Made by a program: the position numbers and the translations under genes. Source: Lactobacillus sp. CBA3606 (GTDB taxonomy: Bacteria; Bacillota; Bacilli; Lactobacillales; Lactobacillaceae). Taken from it: 64,000 nt of DNA. The notes below the pieces were generated by a model. The model was not told the origin of the DNA, did no database searches, and saw only the letters and a list, made by a program, of their open reading frames with translations. Below are positions 49,889 to 57,478 of the stretch, piece by piece. Location: contig NZ_CP027194.1 in the NCBI RefSeq assembly GCF_002970935.1, positions 1,054,001 to 1,118,000 of the forward strand, read 5' to 3'. Numbering within the stretch: the first letter of the stretch is position 1; the number at the start of each line of letters is the position of its first letter.

Positions 49889-50678
49889 AACCCGGGCCGT
49901 GACTCGTCACTTACTAAAAGAATACACACAAACCTTGGGCTGGTCATATGCCATCGTCTTGATTGTCCTCGTCGTCTTGCCGGTTTTATTTTCATTATTG
50001 ACTGGTGAAATCAGCAAATATGATTTTGCCAGTAATTTTGCCAATTTAAACGTTGGGATGATTTTTGGCTTTGTGGTCTTCATTCTTTATGCGCTGACCT
50101 ATGATAATTTCAAATTACTCATTCAAAATGGAATTTCGCGCAAAACATATTGGCAAGCACGCCTCAGTAGCCTAACCATCTTTAGTTTGTTTGGCACGTT
50201 AATTGCTTTTATTTACAACTATGGTATCGCTGCCCCATTACTGAATACCACTTTACAAAGCAAATTAAATAGCACTTATTATCAACCCTACAGCCATTTT
50301 TTCGGGACACAACTGCTTTGGAATCTTCTCGGTAATACGCTGTTTACATGGATTTTCTTCATTGCCTTAGGAACTTTTGGCATGGCAATTGGGAGCATCT
50401 TTGCCTTACTAACGAAGTTCGTTCGCCGACTTTGTTTCGTTGTCATTCCAATCCTTGGGGTCTTCTTGCTGGGGTTCATCTCATCAGTCACGGTGACACA
50501 CCTAAATGACCGCTATGCTTTCGATGGCTTTGCCAATTTTGTTAAATTTCTCGTTGGTTATCATGCCAAAAATGGCTACTTCAATCCTTGGATGCCAATG
50601 GCCACGATGATCATTGGGAGTGTCATTACGGCTGCCATTGCTTACTGTTTCAATCAGCAGTTAAAAATTAAAAACTAA
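49878..50678 (+). CDS. ABC transporter permease, about six helices
   Basis: The 266-residue membrane protein (YAIVLIVLVVLPVLFSLL, VGMIFGFVVFILYALTYD, SLTIFSLFGTLIAFIYNYGIA and three more helices) is the partner of the upstream ATPase. GGAGG lies six bases before the ATG, inside the ATPase end. It ends the six-gene cassette; a terminator follows four bases later. Substrate unknown; YtrA-type cassettes respond to cell-wall antibiotics in Bacillus. Confidence 0.85.
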   Translation: MSTKTRAVTRHLLKEYTQTLGWSYAIVLIVLVVLPVLFSLLTGEISKYDFASNFANLNVGMIFGFVVFILYALTYDNFKLLIQNGISRKTYWQARLSSLTIFSLFGTLIAFIYNYGIAAPLLNTTLQSKLNSTYYQPYSHFFGTQLLWNLLGNTLFTWIFFIALGTFGMAIGSIFALLTKFVRRLCFVVIPILGVFLLGFISSVTVTHLNDRYAFDGFANFVKFLVGYHAKNGYFNPWMPMATMIIGSVITAAIAYCFNQQLKIKN

Positions 50679-50681
50679 CGC

Positions 50682-50717
50682 AAAAAAGTTTGAGTCAAAC
50701 GACCCAAACTTTTTTTA
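50682..50717 (+). terminator. Terminator of the ABC cassette
   Basis: Stem AAAAGTTTG-GT / C-CAAACTTTT with T7. Confidence 0.88.
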
Positions 50718-50845
50718 AATTAGGCGAGGAAACGCGTTCTTTTAAGGACGTGTTTCCTCGCCTTTTGTTTTGTAAGTAGCGTCTATTTAATAGAAATCGG
50801 TTCAAAATACGGATTTAGTATTGAACAGATGGAAATTGGTCACGA
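50717..50845 (-). repeat. Interspersed ~130-bp repeat, copy B (inverted)
   Basis: Reverse-complement copy of 44211-44340. In this copy a near-perfect hairpin is kept: GGCGAGGAAAC-CG / CG-GTTTCCTCGCC (50723-50763) around TTCTTTTAAGGA. The rest (GTAAGTAGCGTCTATTTAAT and onward) matches copy A closely. Confidence 0.85.
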
Positions 50846-50960
50846 CGATTATAGCCACTTATTAGTTAATGTACCGCAAAAGTTATCGGCACTACTAACC
50901 AGCAAGCAGTTGCTAAATATATTGATGACCAACGAATAAAAGAGATGATTATAGATGCCA

Positions 50961-52367
50961 CTATTCTTCATACGCTAAAACTTCATCAGATAAAGGTTCC
51001 GCTTTTAAAAATAAACTAAGCACTAATAGTAACCCAGCTAATGGCAGTCCCCAGCCAAAGACAGTTTGAAAAGCCTGCAAGTGACTAAGCGCTGGTCTAG
51101 TTAATTGCGCTGTCAAAATAACGCCGAAAATAGCCGAACCAAACGCCCCACCTAACGTTTTAAAGAAGTTCAAGACGCCCGTCGCCGTACCTAAATCCTG
51201 CACGGCTACTGTATTTTGCCCAACTAATAATGAAATCTGCGTAAAAATACCAATGCCCAAGCCAACTGGAATTTGCCAAATCATCAACGACCAACTGTTA
51301 GCTAATTGTGATAGGCCGTAAAACCCACCTAACATCAGTAACGCCCCAATAATTGGCAATGCCTTATACTTGCCCGTGCGCTCAATCACCATGCCTGCAA
51401 TCATCGTTCCAATAATTAACGCAACTAAAGTTGGGATAATATCAAAACCCGCCCGACTGGTCGTCACCCGATAAACTTGTTGCGCCACCATCGGAACATA
51501 GATCATCGCGACAAATAAGGCAGCCGTTGATAACGCAAACATCAGACTGGCTATGTTAAACGTCCCGTTACGAAATAAGGTTAATGGCGTTAATGCACTT
51601 GCCTTAGCCCGCTGCTCGACCACCAAATACACAACGATTAACGCCAAATCACCTAGTAGCATCCCTAACATGGTTGGTGACATCCAAGCAACTGTCGTGC
51701 CACCTAACGTGACCATGAGTAACGTTAGCGTCGTAATGCCAGTCGCCAAACCGCCGCCGAAATAGTCAATCGCCATCGTCTTTGGTTGCTGTGATTGCGG
51801 CAACGTCAACTTAAAGCCTAAAATGGCCATCGCGACAATACCAATTGGTAAATTGATAAAGAAAATCCACCGCCATGTCAAATACTGCACAAAATAACCG
51901 CCTAACACAGGCCCAGCAATCAACGCAACCATGCTAATTAAGCCGAATAAAGCTTGATACTTTCCACGTTGACGCGCCGGCACCAAATCCGCCAATACGG
52001 CCTGAACCAATGAATTCAAGCCCCCGGCACCAATACCTTGAAAGCCCCGCGCTAAAATTAACGTGAGCATCGACGGCGACAAACCACTTAATAACGAGCC
52101 AACCATAAATAATCCTAATGCCAGCTGTAAAATCCGTTTGCGTCCAAAAATATCACCTAATTTTCCAAAAATAAGCGTCATAACTGCACTCGTCAAGAGA
52201 AAACTCGTAATCACCCACACCGACTGATTCAAATGACCTAACTCTTGCACAATCCCATTCAGAGCCGTAGTAGTAATCGTTTGATCTAAGGTCGCCATAA
52301 ATAAAACCAACCCTAAAGATAAGAAGAGCCAGTAACGCCGACTAATGAGCTGTTTTTCTGATTGCAT
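50961..52367 (-). CDS. MFS drug exporter, 14-helix DHA2 (EmrB/QacA) type
   Basis: Proton-driven multidrug efflux protein of 468 residues with about 14 hydrophobic helices. MATLDQTITTTALNGIVQELG near residue 20 is the D1 motif of DHA2 transporters, LIFGKLGDIFGRKRIL is motif A, and RGFQGIGAGGLNSLVQAVLADLVPARQRGKYQ is motif B/C. It is divergent from a TetR regulator and shares two operators with it, so it is likely induced by its own substrates. Confidence 0.93.
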   Translation of the reverse strand: MQSEKQLISRRYWLFLSLGLVLFMATLDQTITTTALNGIVQELGHLNQSVWVITSFLLTSAVMTLIFGKLGDIFGRKRILQLALGLFMVGSLLSGLSPSMLTLILARGFQGIGAGGLNSLVQAVLADLVPARQRGKYQALFGLISMVALIAGPVLGGYFVQYLTWRWIFFINLPIGIVAMAILGFKLTLPQSQQPKTMAIDYFGGGLATGITTLTLLMVTLGGTTVAWMSPTMLGMLLGDLALIVVYLVVEQRAKASALTPLTLFRNGTFNIASLMFALSTAALFVAMIYVPMVAQQVYRVTTSRAGFDIIPTLVALIIGTMIAGMVIERTGKYKALPIIGALLMLGGFYGLSQLANSWSLMIWQIPVGLGIGIFTQISLLVGQNTVAVQDLGTATGVLNFFKTLGGAFGSAIFGVILTAQLTRPALSHLQAFQTVFGWGLPLAGLLLVLSLFLKAEPLSDEVLAYEE

Positions 52368-52388
52368 CTCGCTTGCATCTCCAATTAA

Positions 52389-52401
52389 GTAACCGAGTTA
52401 C
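52389..52401. promoter_or_regulatory. TetR operator site 1
   Basis: GTAACCGAGTTAC, a dyad with GTAAC/GTTAC arms. It lies within the MFS 5' untranslated region, about 20-30 bases after the expected transcription start. Its reverse complement equals site 2 except for one base. Confidence 0.8.
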
Positions 52402-52426
52402 TTTTTTATTTTATAAAACAGAGGCT

Positions 52427-52455
52427 ATTATATAAAGCTTAGTTAGACTTGTCAA
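52427..52455 (-). promoter_or_regulatory. Promoter of the MFS exporter gene
   Basis: A perfect consensus promoter on the minus strand: TTGACA (52455-52450), 17-base spacer, TATAAT (52432-52427). Confidence 0.92.
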
Positions 52456-52461
52456 CAAAAT

Positions 52462-52474
52462 GTTACTCGGTTAC
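52462..52474. promoter_or_regulatory. TetR operator site 2
   Basis: GTTACTCGGTTAC, the second dyad, lying over the -35 region of the tetR promoter and just upstream of the MFS -35 box. The tetR -10 box TATACT is at 52493-52498. Confidence 0.8.
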
Positions 52475-52504
52475 TTTTTAACGAAATTATGATATACTTA
52501 ACTC

Positions 52505-53071
52505 ATGGGAAAACGAGAAGCTAAAAAAGCCGCTAAACGGCTTGAAATATTTAATGTTGCAACGAAACTCTTTATTCAATTTGGCTATGACAACGTCACG
52601 ACGGCTGAAATTGCCGCTCAGGCGCATATCGCTAAAAAAACGTTATTTCAATATTTTTCTTCGAAAGAAAATATTATTTTTGATCATGAAACTGATCTTA
52701 TTGACGCCTTAATTATTGCATTGAGCACTGAAAGCAACGTCTGGCACGCTTTTGTCGGTTTTGTTCGCCAAGCAATCATGACGCCTGCGCCGCAACAGCA
52801 AGCCCTTATTCCAGAAGCATTGCAACTCCCACAAATCATTCAGGCCAGCGACGTCTTAACAGGGCGCTTACTTAAAATGTGGGCACAAGACGAACAACAA
52901 TTAACCGGTTATTTTGAATCAATTGGTTATGCGGCGGCTCCCGCTCAGGCGCTAGCAATGACCATGATTAACCTCTTACGTCAACTATTTGCGACTAAAC
53001 TGCCATTTGAAACCTTATTGGCGGCACACGTTGATATCGCTAATCTAATCATTACCACACCGACTGATTAG
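52505..53071 (+). CDS. TetR-family repressor of the MFS exporter
   Basis: The 188-residue regulator has an N-terminal helix-turn-helix (FNVATKLFIQFGYDNVTTAEIAAQAHIAKKTLFQYFSSKENIIF) and a C-terminal ligand domain. The ATG is seven bases after the -10 box TATACT and has no ribosome binding site, so the message may begin at the start codon (leaderless). It faces the exporter gene, with two matching operators between them. Confidence 0.9.
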   Translation: MGKREAKKAAKRLEIFNVATKLFIQFGYDNVTTAEIAAQAHIAKKTLFQYFSSKENIIFDHETDLIDALIIALSTESNVWHAFVGFVRQAIMTPAPQQQALIPEALQLPQIIQASDVLTGRLLKMWAQDEQQLTGYFESIGYAAAPAQALAMTMINLLRQLFATKLPFETLLAAHVDIANLIITTPTD

Positions 53072-53087
53072 GCCGCTTGAATAACAG

Positions 53088-53135
53088 TAAAGGGCATCAG
53101 CAGCCGAGGTTAACTCAGCCACTGATGCCCTTTTT
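53088..53135. terminator. Terminator between tetR and usp
   Basis: Stem AAAGGGCATCAG / CTGATGCCCTTT around an imperfect inner part, with T5; it can act in both directions. Confidence 0.88.
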
Positions 53136-53143
53136 ACCCGATT

Positions 53144-53614
53144 TTATTTTTTTACTTGGGTATTATTCAAATCCGTTTTAACAACAATCACGTCGGTTAA
53201 GGCATTACGTTGCACGAATGTGGTGACGGAACCTTCTAAGACCCGTTCAACCGCGTTCAACCCAGTCGCCCCCATCATAATGAGATCATTATGGTGATCT
53301 CGTACAAAGTCTTGCGAGATGATTGGTTTAGGACTGCCCATCCGAATATGGAATTCAATATCTGTAAAACCAGCCTTTTTAATCTTGTCGACAGCTGCTT
53401 TTAAATAAGTTTCTGAATCTTGAACCAGTTGATACGTGATATCGCCATCCGCTAAACCTGCCAAGTTATACCCAAACTGACCGGGATCAATCACCGCTAA
53501 AACATCAACATGCGCTTCATTACGCTTGGCAACCGCAACCGCTTTATCTAAAGCAACTTCCGCTTGCTTGGAACCATCTAAAGGAACTAAAATATTTTTA
53601 TATTCTTGTAACAT
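53144..53614 (-). CDS. Universal stress protein UspA family
   Basis: At 156 residues it has the Usp fold: YKNILVPLDGSKQAEVALDKAVAVA at the start and the ATP-binding motif MMGATGLNAVERVLEGSVTTFV (G-2X-G-9X-G-S) near residue 120. Such proteins bind ATP and accumulate in stress. I chose the ATG at 53614, which gives the standard N-terminus; the upstream in-frame stretch of 22 codons has no homology features. Its ribosome site (AAAGGG) is some 12 bases away and weak. Confidence 0.9.
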   Translation of the reverse strand: MLQEYKNILVPLDGSKQAEVALDKAVAVAKRNEAHVDVLAVIDPGQFGYNLAGLADGDITYQLVQDSETYLKAAVDKIKKAGFTDIEFHIRMGSPKPIISQDFVRDHHNDLIMMGATGLNAVERVLEGSVTTFVQRNALTDVIVVKTDLNNTQVKK

Positions 53615-53783
53615 TTGCGCCACACCCTTTCCATCACCTAAGGTTATTTTACCATTTATCATTAATGAATGCGTTCCCAATTACCGCTTTTAGCCGTGAC
53701 TTTTACATAATTTTTACATAAACAAAATGGTTACTTTACATCCACCGCCTATACTTAAGTTGAAACCTTGGGGGGGTGTTGCC

Positions 53784-54023
53784 ATGTTAACCACTTTAAA
53801 AGCTAAAAAAGCAGTCATTGTTAAGCGTACCATCATTGGGGCTGGTGCGTTGACTTATCAAATCAAATTGACCTTTGACACTCGGCAAGCAGCGCCATAC
53901 ACCGTTAGCGTCACTGCCTGCACCTTACTGGGACAAACAAGTATTAGTCACCAGTCATTCACCGAACTAAGTCCCGCAAAACTTGTTTTTCAACATTATT
54001 TTGCTAATTTAACGCATAAATAA
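53784..54023 (+). CDS. Hypothetical protein, 79 aa
   Basis: Unrecognised small basic protein with beta-strand-like alternation (AVIVKRTIIGAGALTYQIKLTF, YTVSVTACTLLGQTSIS) and no membrane segment. The ATG at 53784 follows a G7 run by about seven bases, an unusually strong ribosome site. It is monocistronic. Function unknown. Confidence 0.65.
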   Translation: MLTTLKAKKAVIVKRTIIGAGALTYQIKLTFDTRQAAPYTVSVTACTLLGQTSISHQSFTELSPAKLVFQHYFANLTHK

Positions 54024-54098
54024 TCAATAACTCGCGCACGATTAGCTTTTTTATGCTAGGATAATAGCTATTAATTAACTAGTTGGAGCGGGGAAAAT

Positions 54099-54518
54099 TT
54101 GAAATCTATTATGCAACTTTGGCAACGCTATCGGAGTGTGTTGTCGTACTTAATTTTTGGCGGTCTAACGACGGTCGTTAACTTTGTCGTTTTTTGGGTT
54201 TTCAATGATTTTGTCCATTGGCCCGTCCTCGTCAGCAACACCATGGCTTGGATTCTTTCCGTCCTTTTTGCCTACGTCACTAATAAAATCTGGGTTTTTG
54301 ATTCTAAAACACCCACCTTACAAGCAGTGCTTAAAGAAGCAACGTCGTTTTTTGGCTTTCGCCTTTTGAGTTACTTCGTTGACCAAGGCATTATGTTTGT
54401 GGGGATTACCTTGTTACATGGTAATCCGTTAATCGTCAAATTACTTGACCAGGTCATCATCGTCGTCATGAATTGGTTCTTTAGCAAACTCTTTATTTTT
54501 AAAGATCGCGGTAAGTAA
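54099..54518 (+). CDS. GtrA-like membrane protein
   Basis: The 139-residue protein has four hydrophobic helices and the GtrA-family start YLIFGGLTTVVNFVVFWVFND, then NTMAWILSVLFAYVTNKIWVFDS and a terminal VMNWFFSKLFIFKDR. Relatives take part in moving lipid-linked sugars across the membrane for cell-surface glycosylation. It starts with TTG at 54099 after GGAGCGGGG; the ATG four codons later is too far from that site. Confidence 0.88.
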   Translation: MKSIMQLWQRYRSVLSYLIFGGLTTVVNFVVFWVFNDFVHWPVLVSNTMAWILSVLFAYVTNKIWVFDSKTPTLQAVLKEATSFFGFRLLSYFVDQGIMFVGITLLHGNPLIVKLLDQVIIVVMNWFFSKLFIFKDRGK

Positions 54519-54528
54519 CGACAATTTG

Positions 54529-54558
54529 GCGTTTGGGCTAACACTCAAACGCTTTTTT
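54529..54558 (+). terminator. Terminator of the gtrA-like gene
   Basis: Stem GCGTTTG / CAAACGC with T6; inner part GGGCTAACACT. Confidence 0.85.
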
Positions 54559-54607
54559 ACTACTGCAATAATTCCTGCCCATCAGCTAACCTCAAGGAGC
54601 CGTGACC

Positions 54608-54931
54608 ATGACCTTTTCAACCACTGAAACTGATTATTTAATTGACCTATTAACGACCCAACTATTCACCCTTTTAACTCGGGTAACCCGCTGGCAAACG
54701 CACAGCCTCTCACAACAACAATATGACAACCAAGTTAGTGAAATCTTGCAACCTAACTTGACCATGCTCCAACAATTGGCTCAAAAATTGGCCCCAACTA
54801 GCGGTGATCAAGCCCAATTCAAGGCCTTGCAGCTTGGTCTCCAAAAGCTCGCGCAAGCAACAACTTACCAACTCACACTGGCTCAATTAAGCCAAGCTAA
54901 TGAACGGCGACTCAATCGACATCGACACTAA
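54608..54931 (+). CDS. Hypothetical helical protein, 107 aa
   Basis: Unrecognised soluble protein that looks all-helical and rich in Gln, Leu and Thr (DYLIDLLTTQLFTLLTRVTRW, LQQLAQKLAPTSG, LQKLAQATTYQLTLAQLSQAN), ending in a basic RRLNRHRH tail. AAGGAG lies eight bases before the ATG at 54608. No catalytic motif is seen. It may be part of a small group of accessory genes (53.8-55.2 kb). Confidence 0.65.
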   Translation: MTFSTTETDYLIDLLTTQLFTLLTRVTRWQTHSLSQQQYDNQVSEILQPNLTMLQQLAQKLAPTSGDQAQFKALQLGLQKLAQATTYQLTLAQLSQANERRLNRHRH

Positions 54932-55053
54932 TTTTCAATTTTGCTCGAACTCTTAACAAAAAATTCAAATTTCAATCACGAGATAGCTATTTTTACCCAG
55001 TACAATGACTTTATAAGCTTGCAGAACTTCGACGAGAAAGCGGGAGGGTCAAC

Positions 55054-55236
55054 ATGTTTCTAATAGTCTATTGTGCATTAGCGATTGCAGTCTTCTTCTG
55101 GATGTTCGGCTTCACAACAGTCGCCACCGTCATCGGTCTTTTAACACTGGCTTTACTTGGCTACTCCTTCATTCGACGCCAAATCGAACATCGCCGGTTC
55201 TTAAAACAACATCCTACTAATAAAAGTCGTGGCTAA
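55054..55236 (+). CDS. Small membrane protein, 60 aa
   Basis: Two adjacent hydrophobic helices (FLIVYCALAIAVFFWMFGF and TVATVIGLLTLALLGYSFI) followed by a strongly basic cytoplasmic tail (RRQIEHRRFLKQH). GGGAGG lies six bases before the ATG. It is unrecognised. The insertion-sequence region begins 20 bases after its stop. Confidence 0.7.
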   Translation: MFLIVYCALAIAVFFWMFGFTTVATVIGLLTLALLGYSFIRRQIEHRRFLKQHPTNKSRG

Positions 55237-55483
55237 AACAACGACACCTAAAAATGACGAGTCTGGGACACAACTCGGATTCCATAAGAAAATGAGGTAG
55301 TAAATTCTGGTTCTAAAATATCTGTTGTTGGTAATTGAGTGAAAACTTGATTACTGGCAGCGGATATTTTTGTATGTATTTTATTTGTAGTATATTAAAA
55401 AAGTGCAGAAAAAGAGATATAGTCGGCAGACTTATATATCTATCCACTACCACATTTCAAGAGAAAGAAGCGACTATACCCCT

Positions 55484-56740
55484 ATGAGTAAGGATACTAA
55501 ATTTTTATTGGGAATTAAAGACCAAAACATCAAAAAAGTAACTATTATCAATAACATTCAAGAAAAAGGACCAATCGAGGTTCAAGCAGTTTTGGACTAT
55601 CGTCCAAAAGCGTGTCCAAAGTGCGGCGTGCTCAACAGAAAAAGCATCATTCGTTATGGCTGGCGGCAAGTAAAAGTTAAGCTACTTAGGAGCAGTGAGC
55701 GAGACGTTTTACTGCATCTAAAGAAACGGAACTTTAAGTGTAAAGTGTGCAACAGCTATTTTTTAGCAGCAACCAGTTTAACGCAACGGAATCATACAAT
55801 CTCTAATAATGTTCGTATCGCTTGCTTAGAGAAGCTGAGTGAACCGGTGACCATGACACACATTGCTCACGAATTGAATATTTCAAGTAGTACAGTTGTC
55901 TCAATGTTAAAGACCTACGAACGTGATTTATTGACCCATTATGATTGGTTGCCAAGTGTCATTTGTATGGATGAAATCAAGTCAACCAAAGATGCCAATG
56001 GTTCGATGAGTTTCGTCTTTATGGATGGAGAAACTCATCAATTTATAGATATCTTAGAATCGAGAACACTTGCTAGTCTTGAAAAATACTTTAACCGTTA
56101 TACGAAAGCAGCCCGAATGGGTGTCAAAGTTATTGTAACGGATATGAATTATACGTACCCTGAGCTAGTGTCAGTATTTCCAGAGGCCATAATCGTTACT
56201 GACCGGTTTCACATCGTGAAATCGGCGGTGGTAGGCTTTAATCAAACTCGTATTCGCGTCATGAAACAATTTGCTAAATCAAATATTAAATATAAAGCAC
56301 TAAAGAGATATTGGAAACTACTCTTAAAACCTAACGAGAAACTTGATATCAAGAACTATAGGCACTATTCCTTTATTGCCGGACGCCATACCCAAAATCA
56401 AATTGTTGAAGAGATGCTGGAATTTGATCCAGATTTAAAACGAGCCTATGACGCCTTGCATACACTCAGAAGCGCCGTCAAATATCGAGATTTACCCCGT
56501 TTAAGACAGGTTCTCGATGCTAGTAATCAATTTCCAGAGGAAATGGAGAAACATTTTTTGAAACTACGAGATAGCCAAGAGTCGATTGAGAACGCACTTA
56601 GATATCAATATTCAAATGGTCCTTTGGAAGGGACAAATAACAAAATCAAAGTTTTAAAACATACCGCCTATGGTTTTGGAAATTTCAATAATTTCAGATT
56701 GCGTATACATTTAATGTTCGCATTAAAAAAAGGTGCTTAG
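55484..56740 (+). CDS. ISL3-family transposase
   Basis: DDE transposase of 418 residues. It has an N-terminal zinc finger CPKCGVLN...CKVCN (about 45-90), a helix-turn-helix MTHIAHELNISSSTVVSML near 130, and the catalytic positions in ICMDEIKS, VTDMNYTYPE and the terminal NGPLEGTNNKIKVLK, ending as LMFALKKGA. No frameshift or stop is seen, so it could be active. The ATG at 55484 gives the normal N-terminus but lacks a good ribosome site; the upstream in-frame extension seems untranslated. Confidence 0.92.
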   Translation: MSKDTKFLLGIKDQNIKKVTIINNIQEKGPIEVQAVLDYRPKACPKCGVLNRKSIIRYGWRQVKVKLLRSSERDVLLHLKKRNFKCKVCNSYFLAATSLTQRNHTISNNVRIACLEKLSEPVTMTHIAHELNISSSTVVSMLKTYERDLLTHYDWLPSVICMDEIKSTKDANGSMSFVFMDGETHQFIDILESRTLASLEKYFNRYTKAARMGVKVIVTDMNYTYPELVSVFPEAIIVTDRFHIVKSAVVGFNQTRIRVMKQFAKSNIKYKALKRYWKLLLKPNEKLDIKNYRHYSFIAGRHTQNQIVEEMLEFDPDLKRAYDALHTLRSAVKYRDLPRLRQVLDASNQFPEEMEKHFLKLRDSQESIENALRYQYSNGPLEGTNNKIKVLKHTAYGFGNFNNFRLRIHLMFALKKGA

Positions 56741-56760
56741 CTGTTGCGCGGCTAAGCACC
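56730..56760 (+). terminator. Hairpin at the end of the transposase gene
   Basis: Stem GGTGCTTAGC / GCTAAGCACC around TGTTGCGC, overlapping the stop codon; no strong T run follows, so it may act as an mRNA stabiliser or weak terminator. Confidence 0.6.
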
Positions 56761-56837
56761 AATAAAAAGATTACCAACAACAGTTGACAGAGAACCTAAA
56801 TTCTCAAAATTCGAGAATTTACTACCTCATTTTTTCT

Positions 56838-57038
56838 TTAATATCCAAATAACAACATTTTAAGTAATAATCTAGCGGGATACTCAGGACGGCCGGTCCA
56901 AGCAGACTCGGCGTCCAAATCAGCCATTGAAATTGATTCAACTAAAGTATCGATTGCCCAAACAATGTGATTACTTTTGAGTTGCCAGTCCAATTCTAGT
57001 TTTAAAATAGTTTGATCATTGATATAATTCATTTGCAT
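56838..57038 (-). pseudogene. IS1182-family transposase, N-terminal fragment
   Basis: The 66-codon fragment has the IS1182-type N-terminus MNYINDQTILKLELDW and GRPEYPARLLLKMLLF and stops at a chance TAA at the ISL3 border. GAGGTG lies six bases before the start. The missing part, some 400 codons in full-length relatives, is not in the window. Confidence 0.8.
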
Positions 57039-57114
57039 AGAAAGCACCTCTATTTTCTTTTTTGTTTGGTCGCAATAAGAATACCAGAGAACTTTCTCTG
57101 CGTACATAAAGAAT

Positions 57115-57164
57115 GAAAAAATAGTTCTGAGAAATCAAAAATCGATTTCTCAGAACTATTTTTT
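57115..57164. terminator. Hairpin near the IS1182-like right end
   Basis: A perfect 21-base stem AAATAGTTCTGAGAAATC.../...GATTTCTCAGAACTATTT with T6, as often found just inside insertion-sequence ends to block readthrough into the transposase. Confidence 0.85.
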
Positions 57165-57200
57165 AGAATCTAGGACTTTTGTCCCAAACTCGTCTTTTGT

Positions 57201-57413
57201 GTGCTCAATGATACCAAGTCGTCAAAAGATGTTAATCGTAGTTTAGCAGCATTGCTGTCAAAATTACCACGCCATTTATTCAAGTCGATGACATTTGAGA
57301 ATGGTAAAGAGTTCACCGATTGGCGAAATCATATTCCACGAAAAAGGCTTAACTCCCCCCCACTGGCGGCGTTCCTAAATCAAATCACAGATGAACAACT
57401 AGCAAATTTCTAA
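57201..57413 (+). pseudogene. IS30-family transposase remnant with internal deletion
   Basis: Two pieces of an IS30-type DDE domain are fused: KDVNRSLAALLSKLPRHLFKSMTFENGKEFTDW (catalytic-core start, with the second aspartate region changed to ENGKEF) and NHIPRKRLN...ITDEQ (C-terminus). The joint near residue 41-42 lacks the middle with the third catalytic residue. The 5' part is cut off by the IS1182-like right end. Inactive. Confidence 0.78.
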
Positions 57414-57478
57414 CTTAATTTGACAATTTGGGATATTTAAGGCACACGAAACTCTGATTTACTAGGATTGTAAGACTG

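Larger units (their letters stand above)
55289..56833 (+). mobile_element. ISL3-family insertion sequence, intact
   Basis: The 1545-bp element is bounded by perfect 20-base inverted repeats AAAATGAGGTAGTAAATTCT (55289-55308 and 56814-56833); the similarity continues inward to a shared TGTTGTTGGTAA. It carries one full transposase gene. No 8-base target duplication is visible, consistent with a deletion at one side. Confidence 0.88.
55256..57194. mobile_element. IS1182-like remnant interrupted by an ISL3-family element
   Basis: The outer ends are 15-base inverted repeats GACGAGTCTGGGACA (55256-55270) and, at 57180-57194, its complement with one mismatch. Inside are the first 66 codons of an IS1182-type transposase on the minus strand, its terminator-like hairpin, and the complete inner ISL3 element. 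The rest of the older transposase is missing, probably deleted next to the ISL3 insertion. Confidence 0.75.

Noticed and set aside
55277-56845. Target-site duplication for the ISL3 element
   Set aside because: The 8 bases on each side (TCCATAAG and TTCTTTAA) do not match.
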